This document shows positions 5,575-7,177 of a stretch of DNA of 7,177 bases, in pieces. The notes below the pieces were generated by a model that saw only the letters and a program-made list of their open reading frames with translations, did no database searches and was not told where the DNA came from. Numbering within the stretch: position 1 is the first letter of the stretch; each line of letters starts with the position of its first letter. Position numbers and translations under genes: made by a program. The DNA is from Solobacterium sp. (GTDB taxonomy: Bacteria; Bacillota_I; Bacilli_A; Erysipelotrichales; Erysipelotrichaceae), in the NCBI GenBank assembly GCA_017514645.1, contig JAFWJP010000302.1, positions 1 through 7,177 of the forward strand, read 5' to 3'.

Positions 5575-7177
5575 CTGTCCCGAACTGCTCTGCGAATGTT
5601 TCCTCAGAGATGATCGGGATCCCAAGTTCCTTTGCTTTACGGTTCTTGGTAGATGCGGATTCCGGATCATTGTTGATGAGATAATCCGTTGACTTCGATA
5701 CCGAACCGGTTACCTTGCCGCCCTGTGATTCAATGTAGGCCTTCAGTTCATTCCGGTTCTTCCAGATATGCACATCACCCGTTACCACGAATGTCATACC
5801 TGCTGCTTTCGTGCCCCTTTCAGCGTGAACCGGTTCTTCTACGTTCACCAAGGTCAGAAGATCCTGCACGATTGCCGCATTGTCCGTATTCCGGAACCAT
5901 GTCACGAATGATGCACTCTTCTCCGGACCGATACCGTCCACAGCCGCGAAGACTTCCGGATCATCGGTTGTCCGCGCAGTTTCCAGCAGTTTCTGAAACC
6001 CATAGGCTCCGAGCAGGCGGTTCGCCACATCCGGACCGACCAGCGGAATACTGAGTGCGAAGAGGAACCTGGCAGCCGGAACCTGCTGTGCTTTTTCCAG
6101 CGAATTCATCAGGTTGTCTGCCGACTTCTCCCCGAAGCCTTCCAGTTGACTGATCTCATCCCGATGATCCTTCAGACGGTAGATATCCGCTGCTGTATGG
6201 ATCCATCCTTCATTGACAAACCGTGCCAGCGTCGCTTCAGAAATTCCGTCGATATCCATTCCGCCCTTTGATACGAAACGGGTGAACTTCTTCAGTTCCT
6301 TTGCCGGACATGCCGGATTCGTACACCGCAGTGTTCGGGTTCCGCTCGCTTCTGATACGTGGATTTCTGTCGCCGCGCCGCAGACCGGACAGGTTTCCGG
6401 AATTTCCAGGAGTCCTTCCGTGCGGTTGACCTTGATGACCTTGGGAATGATCTTGTTCGCCTTGATCACCGACAGTTCCGTTCCCGCTCCACCGATCCCG
6501 AGACGCTCACATTCACTGATATTCACCAGGGAAGCGCGCTTGACGACCGTACCTTCCAGCTGCACCGGTTCGAATACCGCTACCGGTGTGATCGTGGATG
6601 CTGCACAGGACCACTCAATGTACTGCAGAACGCTGTCTGCCGATTCATCCTGCCACTTGAACGCAAAGCCGGCTCTCGTCGCATGATGTCCCGTAACACT
6701 TCCTGATGACGCATATTCTGTATCGTCATATACGATCACCAGACCATCGACGGGATACGGATTCTCTCCGCCTGTTACCTTCTGCGTCCAGCGGCTGATC
6801 GCATCATGTACATGCATACTGTCCGGAACGCCGATCTCCTCCCGTTCAACGGGAGAGAATCCCTGATCCCGGAGCCATTGCATTCGTTCACCCCAGGAAT
6901 TCAGCGGTTCATCAATGTGGACCAGGGTGAACGGAATCCAGTTGACATGCCGGCGTTTCAGCTCTTCCGGATCCTGTACGAGGATACCGTTTTCCCTGCG
7001 CCATGGACCTCCTTCCGACCGGAAGACTTTATATCCTGATTTCACAGAGATTTCTGTATGTTCCGTATCACTGTACGCGCAGAGTGTCACGATCAGGAAG
7101 AATACAGCGAGGATCCCCGTCAGATACAGCGCTGTTGTATTGTCCATGCGGAACAGCCGCAGACCGCCGAAACATAC
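5567..7177 (-). CDS. ligA: NAD-dependent DNA ligase, C-terminal part, abnormal N-terminus (edge-truncated)
   Basis: LigA seals nicks in duplex DNA with NAD+ as adenylate donor. Numbering from ATG 7147 (526 residues), ligase similarity begins near residue 53-58 and runs to the end. It includes the last part of the nucleotidyltransferase domain (DGLVIVYDD at 134-142, FAFKW at 161-165 with K164), the OB fold (about 187-245, with VIKANKIIPKV at 227-237), a zinc finger with C253, C256, C275 and C280, helix-hairpin-helix repeats (about 290-420, LEGFGEKSADNL at 335-346), and a C-terminal BRCT domain (about 447-526). The adenylation lysine (KxDG) and the clear NPRN motif are absent from the window. 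In their place, residues 1-52 hold a hydrophobic segment (about 6-25) and sequence unlike any ligase. The frame stays open to the right edge, and ATG 7147 has no ribosome binding site. The lysine of the usual DGVVIK motif is V139. This may be a fusion, a broken gene or an assembly join. Confidence 0.9.
   Translation of the reverse strand, partial: VCFGGLRLFRMDNTTALYLTGILAVFFLIVTLCAYSDTEHTEISVKSGYKVFRSEGGPWRRENGILVQDPEELKRRHVNWIPFTLVHIDEPLNSWGERMQWLRDQGFSPVEREEIGVPDSMHVHDAISRWTQKVTGGENPYPVDGLVIVYDDTEYASSGSVTGHHATRAGFAFKWQDESADSVLQYIEWSCAASTITPVAVFEPVQLEGTVVKRASLVNISECERLGIGGAGTELSVIKANKIIPKVIKVNRTEGLLEIPETCPVCGAATEIHVSEASGTRTLRCTNPACPAKELKKFTRFVSKGGMDIDGISEATLARFVNEGWIHTAADIYRLKDHRDEISQLEGFGEKSADNLMNSLEKAQQVPAARFLFALSIPLVGPDVANRLLGAYGFQKLLETARTTDDPEVFAAVDGIGPEKSASFVTWFRNTDNAAIVQDLLTLVNVEEPVHAERGTKAAGMTFVVTGDVHIWKNRNELKAYIESQGGKVTGSVSKSTDYLINNDPESASTKNRKAKELGIPIISEETFAEQFGTVE

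Noticed and set aside
6213..7039. Plus-strand frames across ligA
   Set aside because: They oppose the zinc-finger and OB-fold coding sequence and show no family signature.
6900..7177. A simple frameshift hiding the ligase adenylation domain
   Set aside because: I translated the other two minus-strand frames by hand; both have stops and neither shows NPRN, KxDG or other ligase motifs.

Overview
The window reads as an ordinary housekeeping stretch of a Bacillota (Firmicutes) chromosome of roughly balanced GC, with every supported gene on the minus strand. In transcription order (right to left) it holds the C-terminal three quarters of an NAD-dependent DNA ligase (ligA, running off the right edge), gatC, gatA and gatB (the tRNA-dependent amidotransferase that makes Gln-tRNA and/or Asn-tRNA), an unrecognised single-pass membrane protein, and an RlmD/RlmCD-type 23S rRNA uridine methyltransferase. 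A ligA ... gatCAB ... rlmCD order is also known from Bacillus subtilis. The divergent GatA and LigA sequences would suit an Erysipelotrichia-like or related gut lineage, but that is inference. TGA, TAA and TAG all act as stops, so the code is standard.

Region by region: 1-207 contains no complete gene. It holds four degenerate 26-base direct repeats and, at the very left edge, the start of a minus-strand reading frame with a ribosome binding site. I read this as the left end of an IS21-like insertion sequence whose body lies outside the window. 208-297 is the trailer of the methyltransferase gene, with a perfect inverted repeat that may be a terminator. 298-1662 is rlmD. 1662-2348 is the membrane protein, whose stop overlaps the rlmD start by one base. 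2386-3810, 3812-5224 and 5217-5522 are gatB, gatA and gatC, tightly packed with 8-base and 1-base junctions. 5523-5574 is a strong sigma-70 type promoter whose -35 box lies in the end of ligA. 5567-7177 is ligA.

The genes work in translation and replication: GatCAB corrects mischarged Glu-tRNA(Gln)/Asp-tRNA(Asn), RlmD modifies 23S rRNA, and LigA joins Okazaki fragments. I do not see a convincing new defence or mobile system. The points most worth a second look are the ligase, whose similarity stops abruptly about 57 codons into the longest ATG frame and is replaced by a membrane-segment sequence; the IS21-like end; the hairpin between two candidate rlmD starts; and the unrecognised membrane protein with a possible leaderless start.
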